Positions 1 through 5,772 of a DNA stretch of 12,697 nucleotides are shown in pieces; positions within the stretch are counted from its first letter, which is position 1; each line of letters opens with the position of its first letter. The notes under the pieces are model-generated. The model worked only from the letters and a program-made list of their open reading frames with translations. It was not told the origin of the DNA and did no database searches. A program made the position numbers and the translations under genes. The stretch is from positions 1-12,697 of the forward strand of contig JANRJB010000011.1 of assembly GCA_033764265.1 (NCBI GenBank), in the 5' to 3' direction. Origin of the DNA: VGEM01 sp033764265 (lineage in GTDB: Bacteria; Pseudomonadota; Alphaproteobacteria; Rhodospirillales; Rhodospirillaceae).

Positions 1-44
1 ATAGCCAGACATAGCCAGCTTAACTCCAGCGCCGAACGCGTTGA

Positions 45-482
45 AGGTGCGCATCGTTCAAGGGCGCCGGCGGCAAGCTGATCCTGTATCACGGCTGGGA
101 CGACATGGAGATCCCGCCCGGCCTGTCGTTGGACTATTACCAGACGGCGGTGAACACCATGGGCGGCCTCGACGCCACGCGCGAATTCTTCCGCCTGTTC
201 ATGGTGCCGGGCATGGCCCACTGCCGGCGCGGGCCGGGGGCGGATGCGTTCGATCCGGTCGCCGCGCTGGAAGCCTGGGTCGAGCGCGGCGAGGCTCCCG
301 ACTTCATCATGGCGCACAAGACGGTCAAGCCGCAGCCCTACAACGGCCTACCGCGGCTGCGCTTCCCGCTGCCGCGCGCCGACTACACCTGGTCGCGGCC
401 GATCTACGCCTGGCCCGACGTGGCGGCCTTCACCGGCCAAGGCGACTGGCAGGACCCGGCCACCTGGGTCGGGCGGCGGTAA
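45..482 (+). CDS. C-terminal part of a tannase/feruloyl esterase family protein (truncated or frameshifted)
   Basis: The reading frame ending at TAA 480-482 encodes the C-terminal portion of a tannase/feruloyl esterase family hydrolase, an alpha/beta-hydrolase that cleaves aromatic or phenolic esters and is usually exported. Family hallmarks seen are GGKLILYHGWDD (the acid residue lies in the HGWDD stretch), IPP just after it, and VPGMAHC, which supplies the His and Cys of the family's CS-D-HC arrangement. The C-terminal PxxYNGLPR and PRADYTWSRP stretches also fit. Full family members are roughly 500 residues or more, so the N-terminal part with the serine nucleophile is missing. The recognisable frame is closed by TGA at 42-44. 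Frame 1 is open across 1-78, so one frameshift near 45-60 could reconnect it to an upstream part, but 44 bases are too few to decide. The ATG at 105 is internal to the domain and unlikely to be a real start. Confidence 0.75.
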   Translation, partial: RCASFKGAGGKLILYHGWDDMEIPPGLSLDYYQTAVNTMGGLDATREFFRLFMVPGMAHCRRGPGADAFDPVAALEAWVERGEAPDFIMAHKTVKPQPYNGLPRLRFPLPRADYTWSRPIYAWPDVAAFTGQGDWQDPATWVGRR

Positions 483-493
483 CGTTCCCAGTT

Positions 494-527
494 ATAACGC
501 CTTGCGTTATATAACGCCGCGCGTTAC
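494..527 (+). promoter_or_regulatory. Tandem palindromic operator/promoter of higBA
   Basis: Two adjacent 17-bp inverted repeats are present: ATAACGC-CTT-GCGTTAT (494-510, perfect) and ATAACGC-CGC-GCGTTAC (511-527, one mismatch at the outer base). The junction 504-517 is itself a perfect 14-bp palindrome, so there are four alternating half-sites. They lie directly upstream of higB and contain -10-like hexamers TATAAC at 493-498 and 510-515. No convincing -35 was found. This is the expected place for autorepression by the HTH antitoxin HigA or the HigBA complex. Operator identity is inferred. Confidence 0.7.
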
Positions 528-536
528 GATTGGCTC

Positions 537-821
537 ATGATCAAGAGTTTCGCTGACCGCGAGACGCGATCGATCTGGGACGGTGTCGGCAGTCAAAGGC
601 TCGCCCATGACATGCAACCAGCGGCCCTGAAAAAGTTGCGCATGCTGAACCGGGCTCAATCGTTGACCGACCTGATGAACCCTCCCGGCAACCGCCTGGA
701 AAGGCTCAAGGGGGATCGGGCCGGGCAATACAGCATCCGCATTAATCAGCAGTGGCGCGTATGCTTTCAATGGAGCGATGGCCACGCTTACGCCGTGGAG
801 GTTGTCGACTATCATGCCTAG
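537..821 (+). CDS. higB: HigB-type toxin (RelE/ParE superfamily mRNA interferase)
   Basis: A 94-residue protein with the HigB family pattern. The strongest part is the C-terminal half: RLKGDRAGQYSIRINQQWR followed by VCFQW and ending in VEVVDYH. This matches the conserved family sequence R-x-Y-x-IRIN-x-QWR-x-CF-x-W ... DYH. Family members are ribosome-associated or free mRNA endoribonucleases that slow growth when not bound by HigA; they act in the cytoplasm. Length is normal (about 90-95 aa). ATG 537 has no strong Shine-Dalgarno sequence and sits only about 10 bp after the operator, so the leader is short. The toxin-first order with the antitoxin overlapping by 8 bp (814-821) is the usual higBA arrangement, unlike most other TA operons. 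Regulation is probably autorepression at 494-527. The call is secure as a family assignment; activity is not shown. Confidence 0.9.
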   Translation: MIKSFADRETRSIWDGVGSQRLAHDMQPAALKKLRMLNRAQSLTDLMNPPGNRLERLKGDRAGQYSIRINQQWRVCFQWSDGHAYAVEVVDYHA

Positions 822-1113
822 GAAGAACCTGCTGCCAAACCCGCATCCGGGCGAGATTCTCAGCGAGGAGTTTCTGAAGCCTCTGAATCTCAGCCAGAAT
901 GCGCTCGCGCGGGCGATCCGCGTGCCGCCGCGGCGGATCAACGAAATCGTGCTCGGCAAGCGCGCCGTCACCGCCGACACGGATTTGCGCCTGGCGCGTT
1001 ATTTCCGCATGTCGAATGGCTTCTTTCTCGGCCTGCAGGCCGATTTCGACCTGATGGAGCGGCTGCGCCAGATCGGCCCCGAGTTGAAGTCGATCAAGCC
1101 CAAGGCGGCGTGA
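814..1113 (+). CDS. higA: HigA-type antitoxin (XRE-family HTH)
   Basis: A 99-residue protein starting MPRKNLLPNPHPGEILSEEF, the typical opening of HigA antitoxins. An XRE-type helix-turn-helix follows (about residues 25-65) with LNLSQNALARAIRVPPRRI and the family-typical INEIVLGKRAVTADTDLRLARYF. The C-terminal part, FFLGLQADFDLM, also matches the family. I chose ATG 814 rather than an in-frame ATG at 778 because the homologous N-terminus begins here and it gives the compact 8-bp overlap with the higB stop, consistent with translational coupling. It should neutralise HigB and bind the tandem palindromes at 494-527 to repress the operon. It ends 100 bp before the next gene, with a GC-rich hairpin in between. 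Confidence 0.9.
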   Translation: MPRKNLLPNPHPGEILSEEFLKPLNLSQNALARAIRVPPRRINEIVLGKRAVTADTDLRLARYFRMSNGFFLGLQADFDLMERLRQIGPELKSIKPKAA

Positions 1114-1140
1114 TCGCCTTCCTGTCTGTTCCGCTGGACG

Positions 1141-1179
1141 GCGCGCCCCGGCTCCGGGGTATGCTTGGCCCCGGCGCGC
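1141..1179 (+). terminator. GC-rich hairpin region after higA (possible weak terminator)
   Basis: The 100-bp gap between higA and the serine hydrolase contains a perfect 6-bp stem with a 2-base loop, CCCCGGCTCCGGGG (1146-1159). Alternatively, an outer 7-bp stem can form between GCGCGCC (1141-1147) and GGCGCGC (1173-1179). No T-tract follows, so this is not a standard intrinsic terminator and could simply reflect high GC. It may separate the higBA transcript from the downstream operon. Confidence 0.25.
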
Positions 1180-1213
1180 GCGGCGATCCCCGCCCGCGGC
1201 GCGGGGAGGTCTC

Positions 1214-2497
1214 ATGAAAAACTGTCTCGTCGTGTTGGCGCTGCTGCCCGCTGTGGCCTGGGCGCAGGCGCCGACGCCTGCGCCGGCGGTCCCGGCGTCC
1301 GGCATGACGAAAGAGGAGATTCAGAAAAAGATCGAGTGGGTGCGCGAGGTGCAGGCCCAGGGCTTCGAGTTCTGGTACCGCATCGCCAACATGCCCGACA
1401 GCGCCGCCTTCCGGCAGCCGCAGGACTGGTACAACCCGATGGCGCTGGTCGACGGCGGCTTGCGGCCCTACCTGCCGGTCGCGGGCCCTGACGAAGCACC
1501 GACCATCGACCCCAAGGCCATCGCGGCGGCGCGCGATTATGCCATGGCGCGGGAAACGCAGGCCTTCATCGTCTACCATCGCGGCAAGATCCGTGCCCAA
1601 TCGTACATGGACGGCTACACCGACACCTCGGCGATCAGCTCGCATTCCTGGGTGAAAACGCTGCACGGCATCCTGGCGGGTTTCGCCGTCACCGACGGCG
1701 CCATCCAAAGCCTCGACCAGCCGATCGGCACCTGGATCACCGAGTGGAAGGACGATCCACGCGGCGCCATCACCGTGCGCCAGGTGCTGCACAACACCAC
1801 GGGACTGGAAGAACCCGACCTGCGCGAGACCGACCCGACCAAGAGCCTCGGCCTGCAGCTGGTCGAAGGCACCGACATGGTCGCGACCGTGCTGGCCCAT
1901 AAGCTCGCCGATCCGCCGGGCACGGCATTCTCGCACAACAACGTCAACACCCAGCTGTTGGGCATGATCCTGCACCGCGCCACCGGCGTGCCGTTCGACA
2001 AGTACCTGTCCCAGAAGCTGTGGCGGCCGGTCGGTGCGCAGCGCGGCGCGCTTCGGCGCGACCGCAATTACGGCGGCAACATCGTCTCGTACTGCTGCTT
2101 CCTGTCCGCGCCGTCGGACTGGATGCGCGTGGCGCACTTGTTGTTGAAAGACGGCCTGCTGCCCGACGGCACGCGTCTGTTGCCGGACGGCTGGGTGGCG
2201 GAGATGAAAACGGCCTCGGCCCAGAACCCCAACTACGGCCTGCACATCTGGGTCGACGGCGCGTACCAGAAGTACCGCAAGTACATGCCCGATCTGCCCG
2301 ACCAGTTCGCCAACATCCATTCCGAGCCGTTCGCGGTGGACGACATGTTCTACTTCGACGGTGGCGGCAAAGTGCGCATCTGGATGAGCCCGAAGCTCGA
2401 TCTGATCGTGCTGCGCATGGGCTTTCCGCCGCCGCGCGACGCCGGCTTCGACGAGGCGTTCATGCCCAACGCCATCATTCGCGGGATCAAGGGATAG
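1214..2497 (+). CDS. Exported serine hydrolase, class C beta-lactamase/transpeptidase-like fold
   Basis: A 427-aa protein with an N-terminal signal peptide (hydrophobic residues 4-16, likely cleavage after AWA at 15-17). A Pro/Ala-rich linker follows, then a beta-lactamase-family domain (about 95-405). The SxxK motif is S145-W-V-K148 in SSHSWVKT, providing the acyl-enzyme serine and lysine. HNTTGLEEP at 193 is the usual loop after helix packing. PGTAFSHNNVNTQLLG (235-250) is where the second motif, normally YxN, should be; here it reads H241-N-N243. DGGGKV (382-387) fits the third, K/HxG-like motif. The family includes esterases, D-aminopeptidases, 6-aminohexanoate-dimer hydrolases and beta-lactamases, so the substrate is unknown. 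GGGGAGG a few bases before ATG 1214 is a strong Shine-Dalgarno sequence. It heads a same-strand block; the next gene starts 18 bp after its stop. Confidence 0.88.
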   Translation: MKNCLVVLALLPAVAWAQAPTPAPAVPASGMTKEEIQKKIEWVREVQAQGFEFWYRIANMPDSAAFRQPQDWYNPMALVDGGLRPYLPVAGPDEAPTIDPKAIAAARDYAMARETQAFIVYHRGKIRAQSYMDGYTDTSAISSHSWVKTLHGILAGFAVTDGAIQSLDQPIGTWITEWKDDPRGAITVRQVLHNTTGLEEPDLRETDPTKSLGLQLVEGTDMVATVLAHKLADPPGTAFSHNNVNTQLLGMILHRATGVPFDKYLSQKLWRPVGAQRGALRRDRNYGGNIVSYCCFLSAPSDWMRVAHLLLKDGLLPDGTRLLPDGWVAEMKTASAQNPNYGLHIWVDGAYQKYRKYMPDLPDQFANIHSEPFAVDDMFYFDGGGKVRIWMSPKLDLIVLRMGFPPPRDAGFDEAFMPNAIIRGIKG

Positions 2498-2515
2498 CAA
2501 TTGGGGAGGCGGCTC

Positions 2516-3370
2516 ATGACTTCGGTCCATCGGCGCGGCGCGTTGGCGACGGGTCTGGCGGCGGGCGTATCCGCTTTGGCCGCGCCGGCGCGCGCCGCCG
2601 GCTTCGATTTCGACCTGAGCAAGACCGTCGACGTCTACCGCGCCTACACGCGCATGCGGGGCGGCGGCGACGGCGTGATGGGCTTGTGGTGGTACACCGG
2701 CAACGTCTGGATGCAGACGCCGGACCAGTTGGCCAAGCTTGTCCTCAACATCGACGGCTTCAGTTTCCAGAAGCTGACCATGCAGCCCGACGGCTCGATG
2801 ATCCAGCTGATGTCGGAGGCCGGCTACTTCAAGAACCCCGCCACCGGCGCCATCGCCGACACCTGGACCAACCCCTACAACGGCGAGACCTGCAGGCCGC
2901 GGCACTACAAGTCGATGCAGACCATCGTCGCCACGCCCGACGGCGGTTTGCGGGGCAAGGAGGACGGCCGCATGAGCCAGCGCGAGTTCGAAGGCACCAT
3001 CGGCCCGGCGGCGGTGAACGGCGACGGCCTGTGGATCCCGGAGAATTTCGCCACCAAGTTCATGATCCCCAAACGCGCCAACGTCGATCCGCTGGAGGAC
3101 GTGGGCGACAGTTTGAACGCCACCTCGCTGGCCACCTTCGCCGCCCGGCTGTCGGACGTGCAGAACAAGGACCTCGCGTTCGTGCCCTGCACGCTTAATT
3201 TTCAGACCATGAACGGCTGGCTGCCGTGGATGCGCATGGGCCGCGCCCCGGGCTGGCAGTCGTGGCAGCTTTACGGCCACAAGGTCGCGAGCGTCGACGC
3301 CATTCAACCCGCGCTGCGCGCCCGCTTCGAGAAAGACTATCCCGGCTGGCTGGCCAATCCCGGCATCTGA
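2516..3370 (+). CDS. Tat-exported DUF1838 family protein (paralogue 1)
   Basis: A 284-aa protein of the DUF1838 family, whose function is not known. The leader MTSVHRRGALATGLAAGVSA carries a twin-arginine followed by a hydrophobic stretch and APARA-A, so Tat-dependent export to the periplasm is likely. Family features are YTRMRGGGDG with LWWYTGNVW (about 42-62), a QPDGSM segment, and TWTNPYNGET followed by HYKS. Near the C-terminus are EFVP-like AFVPC, then PGWQSWQLYGHKV and YPGWLANPGI. ATG 2516 is preferred over an in-frame TTG at 2501 because GGGGAGG (2503-2509) is then 6 bp ahead and the Tat leader starts cleanly. It is closely related to the next gene (about 45% identity over the first 95 mature residues by hand alignment), which points to tandem duplication. 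Confidence 0.85.
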   Translation: MTSVHRRGALATGLAAGVSALAAPARAAGFDFDLSKTVDVYRAYTRMRGGGDGVMGLWWYTGNVWMQTPDQLAKLVLNIDGFSFQKLTMQPDGSMIQLMSEAGYFKNPATGAIADTWTNPYNGETCRPRHYKSMQTIVATPDGGLRGKEDGRMSQREFEGTIGPAAVNGDGLWIPENFATKFMIPKRANVDPLEDVGDSLNATSLATFAARLSDVQNKDLAFVPCTLNFQTMNGWLPWMRMGRAPGWQSWQLYGHKVASVDAIQPALRARFEKDYPGWLANPGI

Positions 3371-3388
3371 ACTCGAAAGGACTCGTTC

Positions 3389-4201
3389 ATGCGCCTCTCC
3401 CGACGCGCCGCGCTCGCGGTATCCACCGTTGCCATCGCGGCCTCGCCGGTGCGCGCCGCCGCCAAGGCGTTCGATGCGCGCGACCCCGCCAACCTGCTCA
3501 AGGCCTATGCGCGCATGCGCGGCGGACAGGATGGCGAGCTGGCACTGTGGTACTACACCGCCAATGCCTGGGCGAAGCCCGCCGACGACGTGGCGCGCAT
3601 CGTCTTTCGCGTCAACGGACTGACCTTTCAGCGCCTGACGCTGCGCGCCGACGGCGGTATCGACCAGAAGATGGCCGGCCGGGGATTCTACGGTGACGCC
3701 GTCACCAACGCGCCGCTCGATACCTGGACCAATCCCTTCAACGGCGAAACGGGCACGCCGCCGCACGTGAAGTCGCTGGCGCTGCAGACCGTGCAGCCGG
3801 GCGGCCAGCTGGTCCTGGCCGGCGAGGAAACCAACCGCGCCTATTTCGATGGCCGCATCGCCGACCATACCGTCAGCGGCGACACGATTTGGCTCACCGA
3901 GAACTTCGTCGGCCGCGGCCGCGCCGAACCCGGCCGCACGGCGTCGACCTCGTCGTCGCTGTCGACCTTCACGGCCAAGATCGCCGACGTGGAGAACGCC
4001 GATCTGGAGTTCGTGCCCTGCTACCTGAACTATCAGAGCCTCGGATCATGGCCGGCATGGATGAAAATGGGCGACCGCCCCGGCCAATTGTCGTGGCAGA
4101 CCTGGGGCCACAAGGTGACGGGCCCGGCCGACGGCCCCAAGGCGCTGCGGGAGTGGATCGAGGCGCGCTATCCCGGTTTCCTCGCCGACCCGGGAATCTA
4201 G
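3389..4201 (+). CDS. Tat-exported DUF1838 family protein (paralogue 2)
   Basis: A 270-aa DUF1838 protein of unknown function. Its leader MRLSRRAALAVSTVAIAASP has S-R-R-A-A-L and a short hydrophobic core ending in VRAAA, a typical Tat signal. The body repeats the layout of the preceding gene: YARMRGGQDG, LWYYTANAW, LTFQRLTLRADGG, DTWTNPFNGET, EFVPCYLNYQS, then PGQLSWQTWGHKV and YPGFLADPGI. AAAGGA (3376-3381) is the ribosome binding site, 18 bp separate it from the gene before, and only 4 bp separate it from the gene after, so co-transcription is likely. Compared with paralogue 1 the middle section is shorter around the TENFVGRG region. The conserved Trp, His and Gly residues shared by the two copies are candidates for functional residues, but no activity can be assigned. 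Confidence 0.85.
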   Translation: MRLSRRAALAVSTVAIAASPVRAAAKAFDARDPANLLKAYARMRGGQDGELALWYYTANAWAKPADDVARIVFRVNGLTFQRLTLRADGGIDQKMAGRGFYGDAVTNAPLDTWTNPFNGETGTPPHVKSLALQTVQPGGQLVLAGEETNRAYFDGRIADHTVSGDTIWLTENFVGRGRAEPGRTASTSSSLSTFTAKIADVENADLEFVPCYLNYQSLGSWPAWMKMGDRPGQLSWQTWGHKVTGPADGPKALREWIEARYPGFLADPGI

Positions 4202-4205
4202 ACCC

Positions 4206-5045
4206 ATGCCGACACGTCGCGACCTGTTGGCCGATGCCGCGCTGGCCGCGGCGGTCGGCGCGTTGCTGTCGCCGTCGTTCGCCGCCGCGTTAAACGCGCC
4301 ACCGCTCGCCACCCGCCGCGCGTTCTTCCGCATCCGTGCGGCCACCGATGCCCGCACCGTGTTCTGGTACACCCAGGGTGTGAAGTACCTGTTGACCACC
4401 GACGATCTCGCGGTCGTTCCCCTGCACCAGTTCGGCATGATCTCGGCCCTGCGCACCGACCGTGGCGACATGCTGGATGATGCGGGCGCGACCGTGCTGC
4501 TGCGCACGCTGGAAGGCGGCATGGGCCTCGATCTGGACACGGGCGCGTTGGCCAAGGATTTCGTCAATCCATTGACCGGGGAGCGTGAGCCGATCGCCAC
4601 GTCTGCGGCGCGGCCGCTGGCCTATGCCTTCGACGGCCAGGGCCGGCACGGCTTCGGCGCCGACGACCCGCGCCGGGCGGCGAGTTCGATCTCCGGCACC
4701 CTGCACGCGCGTTCCATGATCGGCCCCGCGGGCGCCCATGGGGCGGCGGTGGAGGAGATTTTCGCGATCACCGCGAAGACCGCAGCGGGTGAAACCCGCA
4801 CCCTGCGCGAGCTCAACACCTACATCACCGATGCCGACGATGACGGCGGTTCGTCCGCGCCGGCGGTACGCAAGCGCATGGTGGTGTTGCGCAACTGGAC
4901 CGGAGGTGGCAACCGCCCGGCGCTTTCGGTGTCCACTTACGAGGGCCGCAAGTTCGCCACGCTGGACGAGGCGCTGGCTGCCGCCGGCCCCGAGCGCGTG
5001 GCCGCGGCGCAGCCCGAGTTCGTACGCCAGGCGCGGGGTTTTTGA
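4206..5045 (+). CDS. Tat-exported divergent DUF1838-like protein
   Basis: A 279-aa protein with a Tat-like leader (MPTRRDLLADAALAAAVGAL, cleavage probably after SFAAA). The mature part has the same general plan as the two preceding genes but is more distant: RAFFRIRAATDARTVFWYT (about 40-58), followed by LEGGMGLDLDTG and FVNPLTGERE, equivalent to the TWTNPxNGET stretch. The PGxxSWQxxGHKV and YPGxLAxPGI C-terminal motifs of the paralogues are absent; instead it has RKRMVVLRNWTGGG and a tail ending RQARGF. I call it DUF1838-like on the N-terminal half and position; the assignment is less certain than for its neighbours. It begins 4 bp after the previous stop and ends one base before the 33-bp repeat at 5047, so it was probably once directly tail-to-tail with oppC. 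Confidence 0.65.
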   Translation: MPTRRDLLADAALAAAVGALLSPSFAAALNAPPLATRRAFFRIRAATDARTVFWYTQGVKYLLTTDDLAVVPLHQFGMISALRTDRGDMLDDAGATVLLRTLEGGMGLDLDTGALAKDFVNPLTGEREPIATSAARPLAYAFDGQGRHGFGADDPRRAASSISGTLHARSMIGPAGAHGAAVEEIFAITAKTAAGETRTLRELNTYITDADDDGGSSAPAVRKRMVVLRNWTGGGNRPALSVSTYEGRKFATLDEALAAAGPERVAAAQPEFVRQARGF

Positions 5046-5046
5046 G

Positions 5047-5079
5047 CTAACGATCTTTCGGGTCGAGCGCGTCGCGCAG
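5047..5079 (-). repeat. Direct repeat copy A: duplicated 3' end of oppC
   Basis: These 33 bp match 5773-5805 at 32 of 33 positions (the mismatch is T5056 versus C5782). Read on the minus strand they are the final codons of an oligopeptide permease, LRDALDPKDR followed by TAG. The one difference is synonymous (AAA versus AAG for Lys). Sequence on both sides diverges at once (5046 versus 5772, and 5080 versus 5806), so the repeat covers exactly codons plus stop. There is no permease-like coding sequence upstream of it on the minus strand. Confidence 0.85.
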
Positions 5080-5183
5080 CTCCATCCTCCGCGCGCGCTG
5101 CCGGGAATCGTCGCCGCGCAAGACGCGTCGTGTGGGGGACCTGCTGCCCGAGGAACGCCACGCACAGCAGCCGAACTCTCGGC

Positions 5184-5212
5184 TTGCAATTGATACGGGT
5201 GACCCGTATAGT
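5184..5212 (+). promoter_or_regulatory. brnT promoter with overlapping palindromic operator
   Basis: A -35 hexamer TTGCAA (5184-5189) and a -10 hexamer TATAGT (5207-5212) are separated by exactly 17 bp, a good sigma70-type match. A perfect inverted repeat ATACGGG-TGA-CCCGTAT (5193-5209) fills the spacer and runs into the -10 box, as expected for autorepression by the partner antitoxin. The predicted transcription start falls at about 5218-5220, on the toxin start codon, so the transcript may be leaderless. Confidence 0.72.
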
Positions 5213-5217
5213 CTTTG

Positions 5218-5499
5218 ATGATGCGGATCGATTTCGACCCCGCCAAAGACAAGGCGAATCTCGCGAAGCACGGCATTACTTTGGCTGCGGCTCGGGAGTT
5301 TTTCGAGTCGCCGACGATCTCCGAAGTCGATAGCCGAGTCGATTACGGCGAGAGGCGCGTCATTGCCTATGGCGTGATCGCATTTCGCGTCTATTGCTGC
5401 GTATATACCGATCGCGGTGACGTAAGGCGGGTTATTTCGCTCCGAAAGGCAAATCATGACGAGACGGAAACCTACTTCGAGGGAATTGGGTCCCGATGA
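5218..5499 (+). CDS. brnT: BrnT family toxin (ribonuclease)
   Basis: A 93-aa protein (92 aa if the second of two adjacent ATG codons, 5221, is used) with the BrnT pattern. It has IDFDPAKDKANLAKHGITL near the N-terminus, then FFESP, a central GERRVIAYG strand, and the C-terminal RRVISLRKANHDETETY that typifies the family. BrnT proteins adopt a RelE-like fold and cut RNA, blocking translation; they act in the cytoplasm and are held by a cognate antitoxin. No Shine-Dalgarno sequence precedes either ATG, and the predicted transcript starts at or just before them, suggesting leaderless translation. The 3' end overlaps the partner gene by 44 bp (5456-5499) in a different frame. The operator at 5193-5209 suggests autoregulation. 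Confidence 0.87.
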   Translation: MMRIDFDPAKDKANLAKHGITLAAAREFFESPTISEVDSRVDYGERRVIAYGVIAFRVYCCVYTDRGDVRRVISLRKANHDETETYFEGIGSR

Positions 5500-5770
5500 T
5501 GCGCCCTACCTTACCCGCGCCGCGTTTCGCCAACGGCTTGCGTCCGGAAAGATGCGCGTCGAGGAAAACGGCGGGAACTGGGCGAAGGTGGCCCGCGCAC
5601 GCGTTCAAATGACACAGGCTGAATTCGCGGCTGCTTTTAATCTCAACCTGCGCACGGTGCAGGACTGGGAACAGGGCCGTTACAAGCCCGACCAGATCGC
5701 AATGAATTACTTGCGACTGATCATTCGGGCCCCCGACGTGGTCCGCAAGGCGTTGAGTAAAGCCGCCTGA
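5456..5770 (+). CDS. XRE-type HTH antitoxin partner of BrnT
   Basis: A 104-aa basic protein. Residues 1-48 form a polar N-terminal extension with RAAFRQRLASGKMR; residues about 52-75 form a helix-turn-helix (MTQAEFAAAFNLNLRTVQDWEQG), followed by YLRLI and a short tail. The TQAEFA...RTVQDWEQG signature belongs to XRE/Cro-type regulators of the YiaG/HigA-like group. The antitoxin first described with BrnT (BrnA) instead has a ribbon-helix-helix type DNA-binding end, so this is a partner swap relative to the founding system. The 44-bp overlap with brnT supports co-translation and antitoxin function. It should bind the toxin and repress from 5193-5209. Its stop lies only 2 bp from the oppC stop on the other strand, which leaves no room for a terminator between the convergent genes. 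Confidence 0.83.
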   Translation: MTRRKPTSRELGPDDAPYLTRAAFRQRLASGKMRVEENGGNWAKVARARVQMTQAEFAAAFNLNLRTVQDWEQGRYKPDQIAMNYLRLIIRAPDVVRKALSKAA

Positions 5771-5772
5771 AC

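Larger units (their letters stand above)
5047..5772. mobile_element. Candidate inserted toxin-antitoxin cassette bounded by 33-bp direct repeats
   Basis: A 726-bp unit comprises one repeat copy, about 110 bp of unassigned sequence (5080-5190), the brnT promoter, brnT and its HTH partner. It is bounded by the oppC 3'-end repeat on both sides. Deleting it leaves the third DUF1838-like stop (5043-5045), one base, and then the oppC stop codon, a tidy tail-to-tail junction. It carries no integrase or transposase, so mobilisation would need help from elsewhere, or the event may be old or recombinational. By eye the base composition is less GC-rich than the flanking genes. An alternative is that copy A is the remnant of a second permease gene. 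Confidence 0.45.

Noticed and set aside
778..1113. A longer higA beginning at ATG 778
   Set aside because: The extra 12 residues lie deep inside higB and family homology begins at MPRKN, so ATG 814 is preferred.
1146..1159. The CCCCGG hairpin as a definite intrinsic terminator for higBA
   Set aside because: There is no T-tract after the stem, and short GC stems are frequent at this base composition. Kept only as a low-confidence feature.
2020..3198. A 392-codon plus-strand frame spanning the end of the serine hydrolase and the first DUF1838 gene
   Set aside because: It is out of frame with both supported genes, Arg-rich, without motifs, and crosses a gene boundary that has a good ribosome binding site.
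1094..3868. A 924-codon open frame on the minus strand opposite the serine hydrolase and DUF1838 genes
   Set aside because: It is low-complexity in Arg, His, Gly and Val, has no recognisable motif, and lies opposite three well-supported genes. Long antisense frames are expected at this GC content and codon bias.
5047..5457. A minus-strand open frame ending in LRDALDPKDR, as if a second permease
   Set aside because: Only the last 33 bp match a permease; upstream the frame is antisense to brnT and shows no membrane segments. The match is explained by the direct repeat.
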